64,000 nucleotides of DNA from an uncultured Myxococcaceae bacterium (GTDB lineage Bacteria > Myxococcota_A > Polyangia > Polyangiales > Ga0077539), in contig CAMFHP010000007.1 of assembly GCA_945952225.1 (NCBI GenBank), positions 57,543 to 121,542 of the forward strand. Direction: 5' to 3'. The position numbers were made by a program, and so were the translations under genes. The notes below the pieces were generated by a model. It was not told the origin of the DNA. It made no database searches and saw nothing but the letters and a program-made list of their open reading frames with translations. Positions 34,377 through 43,259 of the stretch are shown in pieces; positions within the stretch are counted from its first letter, which is position 1; every line of letters begins with the position of its first letter.

Positions 34377-34393
34377 GTGACCCGCCGGGTCTC
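34377..34393. promoter_or_regulatory. GTGACC-N5-GGTCTC operator candidate (site 10)
   Basis: GTGACCCGCCGGGTCTC, one mismatch from the perfect repeat, 158 bases upstream of the first gene of the second cus operon. Confidence 0.6.
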
Positions 34394-34484
34394 AGCTCTG
34401 CCCCTCGCGACCGACGACCTCGAGCAGCGCGAAGCGGTCATGTCTCGAGAACGGAGCGCCGTGCACCTCGCGCGCGTCGCGCCT

Positions 34485-34501
34485 GTGACCCTCACAACCA
34501 C
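34485..34501. promoter_or_regulatory. GTGACC-N5-AACCAC operator candidate (site 11)
   Basis: Perfect left arm and three of six bases in the right arm, 50 bases before the start at 34551. An AT-rich GGTTATAG follows at about 34524 and may be part of the promoter. No good sigma-54 box was found here. Confidence 0.4.
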
Positions 34502-34550
34502 AGATGCGCCGCGCAGCAGCGAGGGTTATAGCGCACCAAGGCCCCACGCC

Positions 34551-35009
34551 ATGCGCCCTCTCCCTCCCCGCCGCAGCTCGAACGCAGGCCTCCGCGGTCT
34601 GCCGCGCGCGGTGGTGAGCGGGCTCCTCGCGGCGGCGCTCGTGTTCTTCGCCGCGCTCGGCGGGACCGCCTACTTCTTCTGCGCGCCGATGGAGCGCTCC
34701 CAGCTCTCGTGCTGCTGCCCCCGAGGCGCCTCGCACGAGGTCTCGTCCGCGCCCTCCGACGGTCAGGTCGCGGTGGTCGCGTCGTCGTGCTGCGAAGGCC
34801 GTCGCGTCTCCTCCCTGCCGCCCACCACCGGCGCGCTACACGCCGACGTCTGGGTGCCCCCGCCCATGCTCGTGGCGATGGTCCCGCTGCTCCTGTGGCT
34901 GGGCGAGTCCGTCGAGCTCGACCGCGGCGTGAGCGTCCCGCCCGGCAACCTCCCGCGCGCAGGCCCCGAGCCCCCCGTCTACGCCCGCTGCTGCGCCTAT
35001 CTGATTTGA
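34551..35009 (+). CDS. Cys-rich membrane protein, first gene of second cus operon
   Basis: The protein has 152 residues. A basic N terminus precedes a membrane segment (VVSGLLAAALVFFAALGGTAYFF, about 21-43). Just outside it lies a Cys cluster, LSCCCPRGAS, then SSCCEGR, and a second membrane segment (PMLVAMVPLLLWLG, about 104-118). The C terminus ends YARCCAYLI. Cys pairs in a membrane protein at the head of a copper pump operon suggest a metal-binding or accessory role. No family was recognised. It is followed 121 bases later by cusC. Confidence 0.65.
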   Translation: MRPLPPRRSSNAGLRGLPRAVVSGLLAAALVFFAALGGTAYFFCAPMERSQLSCCCPRGASHEVSSAPSDGQVAVVASSCCEGRRVSSLPPTTGALHADVWVPPPMLVAMVPLLLWLGESVELDRGVSVPPGNLPRAGPEPPVYARCCAYLI

Positions 35010-35130
35010 GCCTCGCGGCCTTCGAGGGCGCGCGTCGTTGCCCTCTGCCCGAAGCGCAGAGGCCTCACGCGCAAGCGGCCGCGTCGTGTTCTTACGACGT
35101 CGGCGCCTTCTCTCACGCGAGGCGACGAAG

Positions 35131-36498
35131 ATGGTTCGACGAGGGACATGGATCGTGGCGGCGATGGCCGCGGGCTGCGTGTCGGGACCGACGCAGCGGC
35201 TGATGGATGAGACGTTTCGAGCGCCCGCCGTGCAGGCGCTCACGACGCGCGAGGCTGCGACGCGCGAGGGTGACGCCGCGCTCACTGGTCCCCTCACCCG
35301 CGAGCAGGTGATCGCGCTCGCGCTGGCGCGTGACCCGGGGCTCGTCGCGCGTGCGCATCGCGTCCGCGCCATGCTTCACGGCGCCCGCGCCGAGGGGGCG
35401 CTGCCGCCCCCCGAGCTCGGCGCGCAGGTGTGGAACCTCCCGCTCGCGAGGCCCTACGCGCTCGGCGAGGCGAGCATGTACATGGTCGAAGTGCGCCAGA
35501 TGTTCCCCGCGCCGGGCTCGCTCGACGCGAGGGCCCGCGCCGCGGCCGACGAGGCCCGCGCCGCGGTCGCCGAGCTCGCCTCGCGCGAGCAGGAGGTCAC
35601 CTGGCGCGCCGCGCAGGCCTGGGCGGACTACACCCACGGCGCCCTCGATCACCGCGTGCACAGCGACCACCTCGCGCTGCTCACGGAGCTGCTCGACGCG
35701 ACGCAGCGTCGCCTCGCAGCGAGCGGCGCGGCGCTGCGAGACGTGGCGCGCGTCGAGACCGAGCTCGCCCAGACCCGTCGGCGCATCGAGCGCATCCACG
35801 GCGAGCTCGCGCAGGCCAGGGCCGCGCTCAACGCGCTCCTGCGACGCCCCACGGACGCGCCCCTCGGCGCTCCGGCGGACCTCGAGACGAGGACCGTCCG
35901 CGTGCCCCTCGGCGACCTCGTGGCGCGTGCCGCGCGCGTCAATCCCATGCTCTCCCGCGCTCGCGCGCAGGTCGAGGCGGCGAGCGCGCGCCGTGAGGCC
36001 TCGCGCGCCGAAGCCCGCTGGCCGCAGTTCACGGCCTCGCTCGGCTACTGGCAGGACCCGCAGATGCGTCCGGGCCTCGGGGCGAGCGTCGCGATGACGC
36101 TGCCCTGGCTCTGGGGACAGGCCAGCGCGCGCGCCGACGAGGCGCAGGAGAACGAAGCCGCCGAAGCCGCCTCGGCGCGTGAGGCCGAGGTCGACGTGCA
36201 GCGCGAGCTCGGCGTCGCCCTCGAACGGCTGCGCGCGCTCGAGCGCGAGTACGCCGTGCTCCGAGGTCAGTCTCGCCCCGCGGCGCAGCGCTCGCTCGAC
36301 GCCATCCGCAGCGCCTACGTGACGGGCGGATCGACCCTGCTCGACTGGCTCGACGCCTCTCGCACCCTGCTCGACGTCGCCATGGAAGAGGCCGAGGTCT
36401 CGTCGAACCTCGCCCACGCCGCGGCCGACCTCGATCGCGCCGTCGGCGACGCTCTGCCACGCACGCTCCTGCTCGACGAGACGGAGGTGGCGCGATGA
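35131..36498 (+). CDS. cusC: RND outer-membrane factor, second Cus system
   Basis: The protein has 455 residues. The short leader ends AMAAGC, so it is a lipoprotein like E. coli CusC. The TolC-type body has repeats REQVIALALARDPGLVARAHRVRAM and VPLGDLVARAARVNPMLSRARAQVEAA, and the region ELGAQVWNLPLARPYAL matches the equatorial part of CusC proteins. It forms the outer-membrane channel. It differs a lot from the first-copy CusC (no lipobox there). Its stop overlaps the cusB ATG by four bases. Confidence 0.9.
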   Translation: MVRRGTWIVAAMAAGCVSGPTQRLMDETFRAPAVQALTTREAATREGDAALTGPLTREQVIALALARDPGLVARAHRVRAMLHGARAEGALPPPELGAQVWNLPLARPYALGEASMYMVEVRQMFPAPGSLDARARAAADEARAAVAELASREQEVTWRAAQAWADYTHGALDHRVHSDHLALLTELLDATQRRLAASGAALRDVARVETELAQTRRRIERIHGELAQARAALNALLRRPTDAPLGAPADLETRTVRVPLGDLVARAARVNPMLSRARAQVEAASARREASRAEARWPQFTASLGYWQDPQMRPGLGASVAMTLPWLWGQASARADEAQENEAAEAASAREAEVDVQRELGVALERLRALEREYAVLRGQSRPAAQRSLDAIRSAYVTGGSTLLDWLDASRTLLDVAMEEAEVSSNLAHAAADLDRAVGDALPRTLLLDETEVAR

Positions 36499-38003
36499 GC
36501 GACCCCACGACCTCGACGGGCTCCGGCCCCGACACCGCGACCTCGACGAGCCCCGCCGACGCGGGCACCCACCCGTTTCGCGAGCCTCCGCGGCCGCCCG
36601 AGACGCCCTCGTCGGGGCGTCGGCTGCGCGCCATGGCGATCGTGCGCTGGATCCTGCTGATCGCCGTGTCGGCCCTCGCAGCGCACTCGATCTGGACCTA
36701 CTGGGGTCCGTCGTCACACGCCCACACCGAGGCGCGGGCCGACCGCTACTACTGCCCGATGCACCCGCAGATCCGCTCCCCCGACCAGGGCGAGTGCCCG
36801 ATCTGCCACATGACCCTCGAGCCGATCCCGCTCGATCGCCAGCAACCGACGGGCGGGGCCGAGCACCGCCACGGCGAGGTGTCGGCGACGCCGTCGACGC
36901 ACGCCGCGGGAAACGACGCCGGAGCGCCCGGCGCAGCGCCCGAGAGCGCAGCCGTCGCGGGCGTCGTCCCCGTCACCCTGACGCTCGACCGCCAGCAGCT
37001 CATCGGCGTGACGACGGCCCCGGCGCAGCGCCGTCCCATCGGCCAGGCGCTGCGCGCGCCCGGCGTGGTCGAGGCGCCCGAGAGCGCCCTCGCGCAGGTG
37101 CACGTGCGGGCGGCGGGCTACCTCGAGCGCGTCGCGGTGCGAGAGACGGGCGTGCGCGTCGCGCGCGGTCAGACCCTCGCGTGGATCTACAGCCCGCAGA
37201 TCTATCAGGCCCAGATCGAGCTCCTCACGGCCCACGGGTGGGCCGCGGGGGCTTCCGCGGACCCGGCGCACGTCGCGATGCAGAGCCCCGAGAGCGGAGC
37301 GCGAGCGGCCGACGTCGAGGCGGCGGCGCGGCGCGCCCTCGAGCTCCTCGGGCTCGACCCCGCGGACCTCGACTCGATCCTCCGCACGAGGACGCCGATG
37401 CGCGCGGTGCCCCTGCGCGCGCCCGCGGCGGGGTACGTCACGCGCTTCGCGGGCGTGCTCGGCGCCTACGCGACGCCCGAGATGACCCTCTACGAGATCG
37501 CCGACCTGTCGCGCGTCTGGGTCGTCGCGAGCCTCTACGAGCGCGACCTCCCGCGCGTGCGCGTCGGCATGGTCGCGCGCTTCTCGACGCCCGGCGCCGC
37601 CGAGGACGCGACGCCCGCGCGCGTGGCGCTCATCGAGCCCGACGTCTCCGCCGCGACGCGCACCACCCGCGTGCGGCTCGAGGCCTCGAACCCTCGCACC
37701 GCGCTGCGCCCGGGACAGTACGGCGAGGTGACCTTCGAGCTGCCCGCGTCGATGGCGCTCGTGGTGCCCCGCGACGCGGTGATCGACACCGGCGGTCAGC
37801 AGTACGTCTTCGTCGACCGCGGCGGGCGCTTCGAGCCTCGCCCCGTGCGCGTGGGCGAGCTCGTGGGCGAGCAGTTCGCCGTCACCGGCGGCCTCTCCGA
37901 GGGAGAGCGCGTCGTGGTGCGGGGCAACTTCATGATCGACTCGGAGAGTCGGCTGCAGGCCTCGCTCTCGGCCGCGCCCGTTGACGCGGGAGGCGCGCGA
38001 TGA
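36495..38003 (+). CDS. cusB: RND adaptor, second Cus system, with heavy-metal-binding domain
   Basis: The protein has 502 residues. One membrane segment (about 52-70) precedes a heavy-metal-binding domain: YYCPMHPQIRSPDQGECPICHM at about 85-106, the CPMHP...CPxCxM signature of CusB/SilB relatives. A His-rich linker follows, then the adaptor body: barrel-sandwich (VHVRAAGYLERVAVRETG, VPLRAPAAGYVTRFAG), hairpin and beta barrel (RVWVVASLYERDLPRV). It receives Cu(I)/Ag(I) in the periplasm, directly or from a chaperone, and couples CusA to CusC. It overlaps both neighbours by four bases. Confidence 0.94.
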   Translation: MSDPTTSTGSGPDTATSTSPADAGTHPFREPPRPPETPSSGRRLRAMAIVRWILLIAVSALAAHSIWTYWGPSSHAHTEARADRYYCPMHPQIRSPDQGECPICHMTLEPIPLDRQQPTGGAEHRHGEVSATPSTHAAGNDAGAPGAAPESAAVAGVVPVTLTLDRQQLIGVTTAPAQRRPIGQALRAPGVVEAPESALAQVHVRAAGYLERVAVRETGVRVARGQTLAWIYSPQIYQAQIELLTAHGWAAGASADPAHVAMQSPESGARAADVEAAARRALELLGLDPADLDSILRTRTPMRAVPLRAPAAGYVTRFAGVLGAYATPEMTLYEIADLSRVWVVASLYERDLPRVRVGMVARFSTPGAAEDATPARVALIEPDVSAATRTTRVRLEASNPRTALRPGQYGEVTFELPASMALVVPRDAVIDTGGQQYVFVDRGGRFEPRPVRVGELVGEQFAVTGGLSEGERVVVRGNFMIDSESRLQASLSAAPVDAGGAR

Positions 38004-41000
38004 TCGGCCGACTCATCGACTTCTCCGCGAAGAACCGCGCCCTCATGCTCTTCTTCGCCCTGGCCCTCGCGCTCGGCGGCGTCTGGTCTGTGCGGAGCGT
38101 GCGGCTCGACGCGATCCCCGACCTCTCGGACCCGCAGGTGATCGTCTTCACCGAGTGGATGGGCCGCTCGCCCACGCTCGTCGAAGACCAGATCACCTAC
38201 CCCCTGGTGACCGCGCTCCTCGGCGCGCCGCACGTGGTCGACGTGCGCGGCCAGACCATGTTCGGCATGAGCTTCGTGTACGTGGTCTTCGAAGAGGGCA
38301 CGGACATCTACTGGGCGCGCTCGCGCGTGCTCGAGTACCTCAACACCGTGCGCAACCGCCTGCCCGCCGACGCGCAGACGCGCATGGGCCCCGACGCCAC
38401 GGGCATCGGCTGGGTCTACCAGTACGCCCTCGTCGACCGCTCAGGGCGCCGCGACCTCGGCGAGCTGCGCACCCTGCAAGACTTCTCGCTGCGCTACGCG
38501 CTCAACAGCGTCGCCGGCGTCGCCGAGGTGGCGTCGGTGGGCGGCTACGAGCAGCAGTATCAGGTCACCGTCGACCCGGTTCGACTGCGCGGGTACGGCC
38601 TCGGCATCGCCGACGTGGCGCGCGCCGTACGCCGCTCCAACGCCGACGTCGGCGGCCGCGTCGTCGAGATGTCGCAGCGGGAGTACTTCGTCCGCGGACG
38701 GGGCTACGTGGGCAGCGCGCGCGACCTCGAGTCGGTGGTCGTGCGCGCCGGGGCGGGCGGCACCCCGGTGCTCGTGCGCGACGTGGGCTCGGTGCGCGTG
38801 GGCGCCAACATCCGCCGCGGCGCCGCCGAGTTCGACGGGCAGGGCGAGGCCGTCTCGGGCATCGTCGTGATGCGCTTCGGCGAGAACGCGCTCGACGTGA
38901 TCCGCGGCGTCGAGCGCAAGCTCGACGAGCTGCGCCCCTCGCTCCCGCCCGGCGTCGAGGTGGTCACGGTGTACAGCCGCGCGGGGCTCATCGAGCGCGC
39001 CATCGACACGCTCGCGCACTCGCTCCGCGAGGAGATGATCGTCGTCTCCGTGGTGATCATCCTGTTCCTCCTGCACCTGCGGAGCGCGCTGCTGCCCATC
39101 GTCTCGATCCCGCTGGCGGTGCTCGCGGCGTTCATCCCGATGCGCGTGCTGGGCATCCCCGCGACGATCATGTCGCTCGGCGGCATCGCCATCGCGATCG
39201 GCGCCACCGTCGACGCCGAGATCGTCATGGTCGAGGCCGCGCACAAGAAGCTCGAGCACGCCCCTGCGGACCTGCCCGAGGCCGAGCGAGAGCGCCTCCT
39301 GGCCGAGGCCGCGCGCGAGGTCACCCCGGCGATCTTCTTCTCGCTGCTCATCATCGCCGTGTCGTTCGTGCCCGTCTTCGGGCTCACGGGACAGGCCGGG
39401 CGGCTCTTTCGCCCGCTGGCCTACACGAAGACCTTCGTGATGCTCTCGGCCGCCGTGCTGTCGGTCACCGTGGCCCCGGCCCTGCGCGACTACCTCATCC
39501 GAGGGAAGATCTACTCCGAGGCGCGCCACCCGGTCTCGCGGGCCATCCGGTGGTTCTACGACCCCTTCGTGCACGTGGCGCTGCGCAACCCCAAGACCAC
39601 CGTGCTCATCGGGCTCATGGCCGTGCTCTCGGCGCTGCCCATCGCCTCGCGGCTCGGCTCGGAGTTCATGCCGCCCCTCGACGAGGGCGACCTGCTCTAC
39701 ATGCCCACGACCCTCCCCAACGTCTCGATCGAGGAGGCCAAGAACCAGCTCCAGCGGCAGGACGCGATCCTGCGGAGCTTCCCCGAAGTCGAGAGCGTGC
39801 TCGGCAAGGCCGGGCGGGCGGAGACGCCTACGGACCCCGCACCCCTGGCGATGTTCGAAACCGTCGTGCGGCTCAAGCCCGTCTCCGCGTGGCGCACCAC
39901 CTACGCGCGCCGCTGGTACGTGGGGCGTACGCCGGGCTTTCTGCGCCCGCTCCTCGCGCGACTCTGGCCCGAGTTCGTGCCCATGACCCGCGAGGCCCTC
40001 GTCGCGGAGATGAACGCCCGCATGCAGATGCCCGGCTGGACCAACGCCTTCACGCAGCCCATCCGCGCCCGCGTCGACATGCTCACCACAGGCATCCGCA
40101 CGCCCATCGGGATCAAGGTCTACGGCACCGACCTCGCTCAGATCGAGCGCGTGGGCACGGCTCTCGAGCGCGTCGTCCACGCCGTGCCCGGCACCCGCAG
40201 CGTGCTCTTCGAACGCTCCGTCGGCGGCCTCTACATCGACGTCGTGCCCGACCGCGAGGCCCTCGCGCGCTACGGGCTCCAGGTCGAAGACCTCAACGCG
40301 GTCATCGAGAGCGCCCTCGGCGGCGCGCCCGTCACCACCACCGTCGAGGGCCGCAACCGCTTCACCGTCAACGTCCGCTACGCCGAGGACTTCCGCTCCA
40401 GCGTGCAGCGCATCCGCGAGGTGCTCGTGCCGCTGCCCTCCGCAGGCGGCGCGGCCGAGGGCGGGGCGTCGATGGGCGGCGCGGCAGAGCCCGCGGGAGC
40501 CCCCGAGAGCGTGCGTCAGATCGAGCTCGGCGCCCTCGCCGCCGTGCAGATCGCGCCCGGCCCGCCGATGATCCGCGACGAGGCCGGCGCGCTCGTGGGC
40601 TACGTCTACGTCGACGTCGACGCGAGCCGCGACGTGGGCCACTACGTCGACGCCGCGCGACGCACCGTCGACGCCGCGCGCCGCGACGGCACGCTCACCC
40701 TGCCGCCGGGGGTCTACCTCCGCTGGACGGGCCAGTACGAGCTCCTCGCGCAGATGGAGGCGCGGATGAAGCTGCTCGTGCCCCTGGCGTTGCTCATCAT
40801 CGTCGTGCTGCTCTACCTGCAGTTCCGCAACCTCACCGAGGTGCTGATCGTGCTGCTGTCGGTGCCCTTCGCGCTCGTCGGGAGCGTGTGGGCCCTGTGG
40901 CTGCTCGGGTACAACCTCTCGACCGCCGTGTGGGTCGGCGTGATCGCGCTCGTGGGCCTCGCCGCGCAGACCGGCGTGGTGATGATCGTCTACATCGACC

Positions 41001-41569
41001 ACGCCTACGAGCGGCGCCTCGCGGCGGGCCAGATCAACACCCTCGAGGACATCATCGAAGCGCACGCCGAGGGGACCATCCAGCGCGTGCGGCCCAAGCT
41101 CATGACCGTCGGGACCATGCTCATCGGCCTCGTGCCGCTGCTCTGGGCCGAGGGGTCCGGCGCCGACGTGATGAAGCGCATCGCCGCGCCCATGGTCGGC
41201 GGCCTCGTCACGAGCGCCTTCCTCACCCTCGAGATCATCCCCGTGATCTACACGTACTGGCGCAACGAGCAGCTCCTCTGGCGTCGCCTCTCCGAGTCCG
41301 CGCCGTCGAGGCTCTCCGCCATGCGCGCGCTCGAGGCGACGCTCCTCGCGGGCGCGTTCGTCGCCGTCGCCGCGCTCGTCTCGCGCCTCTACGTCGAGGC
41401 GACGCCGCGCTGGCTCGCGTGGCTCGCGTGGGCCGGCGGCGCGACCGCGATCGCCTCCGTCGTCGCATACCTCGCCGCCCGCAGCGCCGCGCGCGCGGCC
41501 CTCACCCGCTCCGAGATCGCACCGACTCGCTCCCCCATCGACCACACCCACACCCACGAGAGGTCCTGA
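38000..41569 (+). CDS. cusA: heavy-metal RND pump, Cu/Ag (CusA) type, second copy
   Basis: The protein has 1189 residues, about 140 longer than E. coli CusA. Copper-relay Met568 (LLYMPTT), Met618 (LAMFETV) and Met694 (DMLTTG) are present. Segment 4 reads GGIAIAIGATVDAEIVMVEAAHKK, closer to E. coli CusA than the first copy. The extra length is mostly at the C terminus: after the usual last segment there are two more hydrophobic stretches (LEATLLAGAFVAVAALVSRL and WLAWAGGATAIASVVAYLAA) and a HTHTHERS tail. A Gly/Ala-rich insert near 815 sits where the first copy has its longer one. It should export Cu(I)/Ag(I). Confidence 0.95.
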   Translation: MIGRLIDFSAKNRALMLFFALALALGGVWSVRSVRLDAIPDLSDPQVIVFTEWMGRSPTLVEDQITYPLVTALLGAPHVVDVRGQTMFGMSFVYVVFEEGTDIYWARSRVLEYLNTVRNRLPADAQTRMGPDATGIGWVYQYALVDRSGRRDLGELRTLQDFSLRYALNSVAGVAEVASVGGYEQQYQVTVDPVRLRGYGLGIADVARAVRRSNADVGGRVVEMSQREYFVRGRGYVGSARDLESVVVRAGAGGTPVLVRDVGSVRVGANIRRGAAEFDGQGEAVSGIVVMRFGENALDVIRGVERKLDELRPSLPPGVEVVTVYSRAGLIERAIDTLAHSLREEMIVVSVVIILFLLHLRSALLPIVSIPLAVLAAFIPMRVLGIPATIMSLGGIAIAIGATVDAEIVMVEAAHKKLEHAPADLPEAERERLLAEAAREVTPAIFFSLLIIAVSFVPVFGLTGQAGRLFRPLAYTKTFVMLSAAVLSVTVAPALRDYLIRGKIYSEARHPVSRAIRWFYDPFVHVALRNPKTTVLIGLMAVLSALPIASRLGSEFMPPLDEGDLLYMPTTLPNVSIEEAKNQLQRQDAILRSFPEVESVLGKAGRAETPTDPAPLAMFETVVRLKPVSAWRTTYARRWYVGRTPGFLRPLLARLWPEFVPMTREALVAEMNARMQMPGWTNAFTQPIRARVDMLTTGIRTPIGIKVYGTDLAQIERVGTALERVVHAVPGTRSVLFERSVGGLYIDVVPDREALARYGLQVEDLNAVIESALGGAPVTTTVEGRNRFTVNVRYAEDFRSSVQRIREVLVPLPSAGGAAEGGASMGGAAEPAGAPESVRQIELGALAAVQIAPGPPMIRDEAGALVGYVYVDVDASRDVGHYVDAARRTVDAARRDGTLTLPPGVYLRWTGQYELLAQMEARMKLLVPLALLIIVVLLYLQFRNLTEVLIVLLSVPFALVGSVWALWLLGYNLSTAVWVGVIALVGLAAQTGVVMIVYIDHAYERRLAAGQINTLEDIIEAHAEGTIQRVRPKLMTVGTMLIGLVPLLWAEGSGADVMKRIAAPMVGGLVTSAFLTLEIIPVIYTYWRNEQLLWRRLSESAPSRLSAMRALEATLLAGAFVAVAALVSRLYVEATPRWLAWLAWAGGATAIASVVAYLAARSAARAALTRSEIAPTRSPIDHTHTHERS

Positions 41570-41571
41570 CC

Positions 41572-41931
41572 ATGAAGCTCTTCAGCGCCTTCACCCTGAG
41601 CCTCCTGCTCGCCGTCGCCTGCCGCGAGTCCCCGGCCCCCGCGTCGCCCTCGCAGCCGAGCGCGCCCTCCTCCGCCGCGCGCGTCGCCGTCACCGTCGAC
41701 GGGCAGGGCTACCACCCGGCCACGGTCACCCTGCCCGCGGGTCGCCCCGCGACGATCGTCTTCACCCGCACCAGCGACCAGGGATGCGGCCAGCAGGTGG
41801 TGTTCCCCTCGCTCAACATCCGCCGCGACCTTCCGCTCAACGAGCCCGTCGAGGTGGCGCTCACGCCCACGGGCACCATCGCGTTCACCTGCGGGATGAA
41901 CATGCTCCGCGGCTCCGTCGTCGCGCAGTGA
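41572..41931 (+). CDS. cupredoxin-fold lipoprotein, last gene of second cus operon
   Basis: The protein has 119 residues. The leader ends LLAVAC, a lipobox. The rest is a small cupredoxin fold (VDGQGYHPATVTLPAGRPATIVFTRTSDQGCGQQVVFP ... GTIAFTCGMNMLRGSVVAQ). Two Cys (GCGQ and FTCGMNM) with nearby Met form a likely Cu(I) site. It resembles the short cupredoxin proteins found after CusA genes, which are thought to pass copper to the pump. It starts two bases after the cusA stop. Confidence 0.85.
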   Translation: MKLFSAFTLSLLLAVACRESPAPASPSQPSAPSSAARVAVTVDGQGYHPATVTLPAGRPATIVFTRTSDQGCGQQVVFPSLNIRRDLPLNEPVEVALTPTGTIAFTCGMNMLRGSVVAQ

Positions 41932-42063
41932 CCCGCCGCGCGCTCCGCGAGCCACGCACCGCACGGAGACGCGCGCCACGCTCCGTGCGCCCGACGCTCG
42001 TCACCGCCGCACCTCAGCGAGCGCAAAGCGCCCGTCGGCACTGACGATGCAGCGTCCGCGCGC

Positions 42064-43131
42064 ATGACAGCGCGAAACATCCTGATCGTGGGCGGCTACG
42101 GAGAGGTCGGCGCGCGCCTCGCCGCGCAGCTCGAGGCCTGCGAGCCCGCGCGCGTCCTCGTCGCGGGCAGGCACCCCGAGCGAGCGAGCGGGCGCACGCG
42201 GCACATCGACGTCGAGGATCCGTCCTCGATCGAGCGCGCGCTCGACGGCGTCGACACCGTCGTCGCCTGCGTGAGGCAGCGAGGCGCCGCGCTGCTTCGC
42301 GCCGCCGTTCGGCGCGGCCTCGCCTACACGAGCATCGCGCCGCCGTGGATGCCCTCGCGCGAGCTCGCGCCGCTGCGTGACGAGGCCGCGCGGACCGGGG
42401 CGCGCGTGGTGCTGGCGGCCGGCCTCGAGCCCGGCATCAGCAGCGTGATGACGCGCGCCGCTGCGGAGCGCCTCGGCGCCGTCGACGCGATCGAGTCGGC
42501 GCTCTTCCTCAGCCTCGGCGACCTCTACGGCGTCGACTCGATGGCTTTTCTCTTCGAGGAAATCTCCGAGGTCTACCCAGTCACGATCGAGGGGCAGCCG
42601 CACCAGACGCGGGCCTTCGAGCGGATGCGAGAGGTCGACTTTCCTTCGCCCATCGGACGGCAGCGCGCGTACACGATGCCCTTTCGCGATCAGCTCTACT
42701 ACCCCGAGACCCTCGGCGCGAAGACCGCCATCGCCCGCATCGCGCTCGACCCTCCGTGGCTCGCCCCCGCCGCCGCTGCGCTCCTGCGCCACGGGCTTCG
42801 ACCGCTACTCGCGCGCGGCGGAGGCAGCGGCGCCGCGCGGAGTCTCCTCCAGCACCTCCGCGCGCGCTACGCGAGCCGTGACCGCTTCGCGCTCGTCGTC
42901 GAGGCCCGCGGCCGCGGCCGTGTCGTGCGCGCGTCGCTCGTGGGCCGACAGCAGGCCCAGGTCACCGCGAGCGGAGTCGCGGCGATCACGGAGGCCCTCT
43001 GGGCGCGCGAGGTCTCCGCGCCCGGCGTGTGGCTCGCCGAGCAGGTGATCGAACCCGCGGCCTTCTTCGCTCGACTCGCCGCGCACGGCCTCACGCCGTT
43101 GATCGGCGAGCCTGATGATGCGCGCCCCTGA
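42064..43131 (+). CDS. saccharopine dehydrogenase-like NAD(P)-binding protein
   Basis: The protein has 355 residues. The N terminus is a Rossmann fold with ILIVGGYGEVGARLAAQLE, and HIDVEDPSSIERALDGVDTVVACV follows, as in the saccharopine dehydrogenase/saccharopine reductase-like group. The middle has the GLEPGISSVMTRAAAERLG motif of that family. Real substrates of these stand-alone members are mostly unknown. It has no clear tie to metal resistance and stands alone between the cus operon and copA. Confidence 0.82.
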   Translation: MTARNILIVGGYGEVGARLAAQLEACEPARVLVAGRHPERASGRTRHIDVEDPSSIERALDGVDTVVACVRQRGAALLRAAVRRGLAYTSIAPPWMPSRELAPLRDEAARTGARVVLAAGLEPGISSVMTRAAAERLGAVDAIESALFLSLGDLYGVDSMAFLFEEISEVYPVTIEGQPHQTRAFERMREVDFPSPIGRQRAYTMPFRDQLYYPETLGAKTAIARIALDPPWLAPAAAALLRHGLRPLLARGGGSGAARSLLQHLRARYASRDRFALVVEARGRGRVVRASLVGRQQAQVTASGVAAITEALWAREVSAPGVWLAEQVIEPAAFFARLAAHGLTPLIGEPDDARP

Positions 43132-43259
43132 TGCGTCGGGGCGCGGGCGCTCGACGCAGGCGAAGCCACGCGGCGCTGTAATGCGCCCGATCAAGCTGCG
43201 TCTGCCAGATCGAGCCGCCTCGCGGCCGCCGCCACCTTCGAGCCCATCAGGAGACGCCC

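Noticed and set aside
38441..41557. A 1038-codon open frame on the reverse strand opposite cusA
   Set aside because: It is a shadow of cusA. GC-rich third positions remove stop codons on the other strand. The protein is low-complexity His/Asp/Arg/Glu and has no ribosome site.
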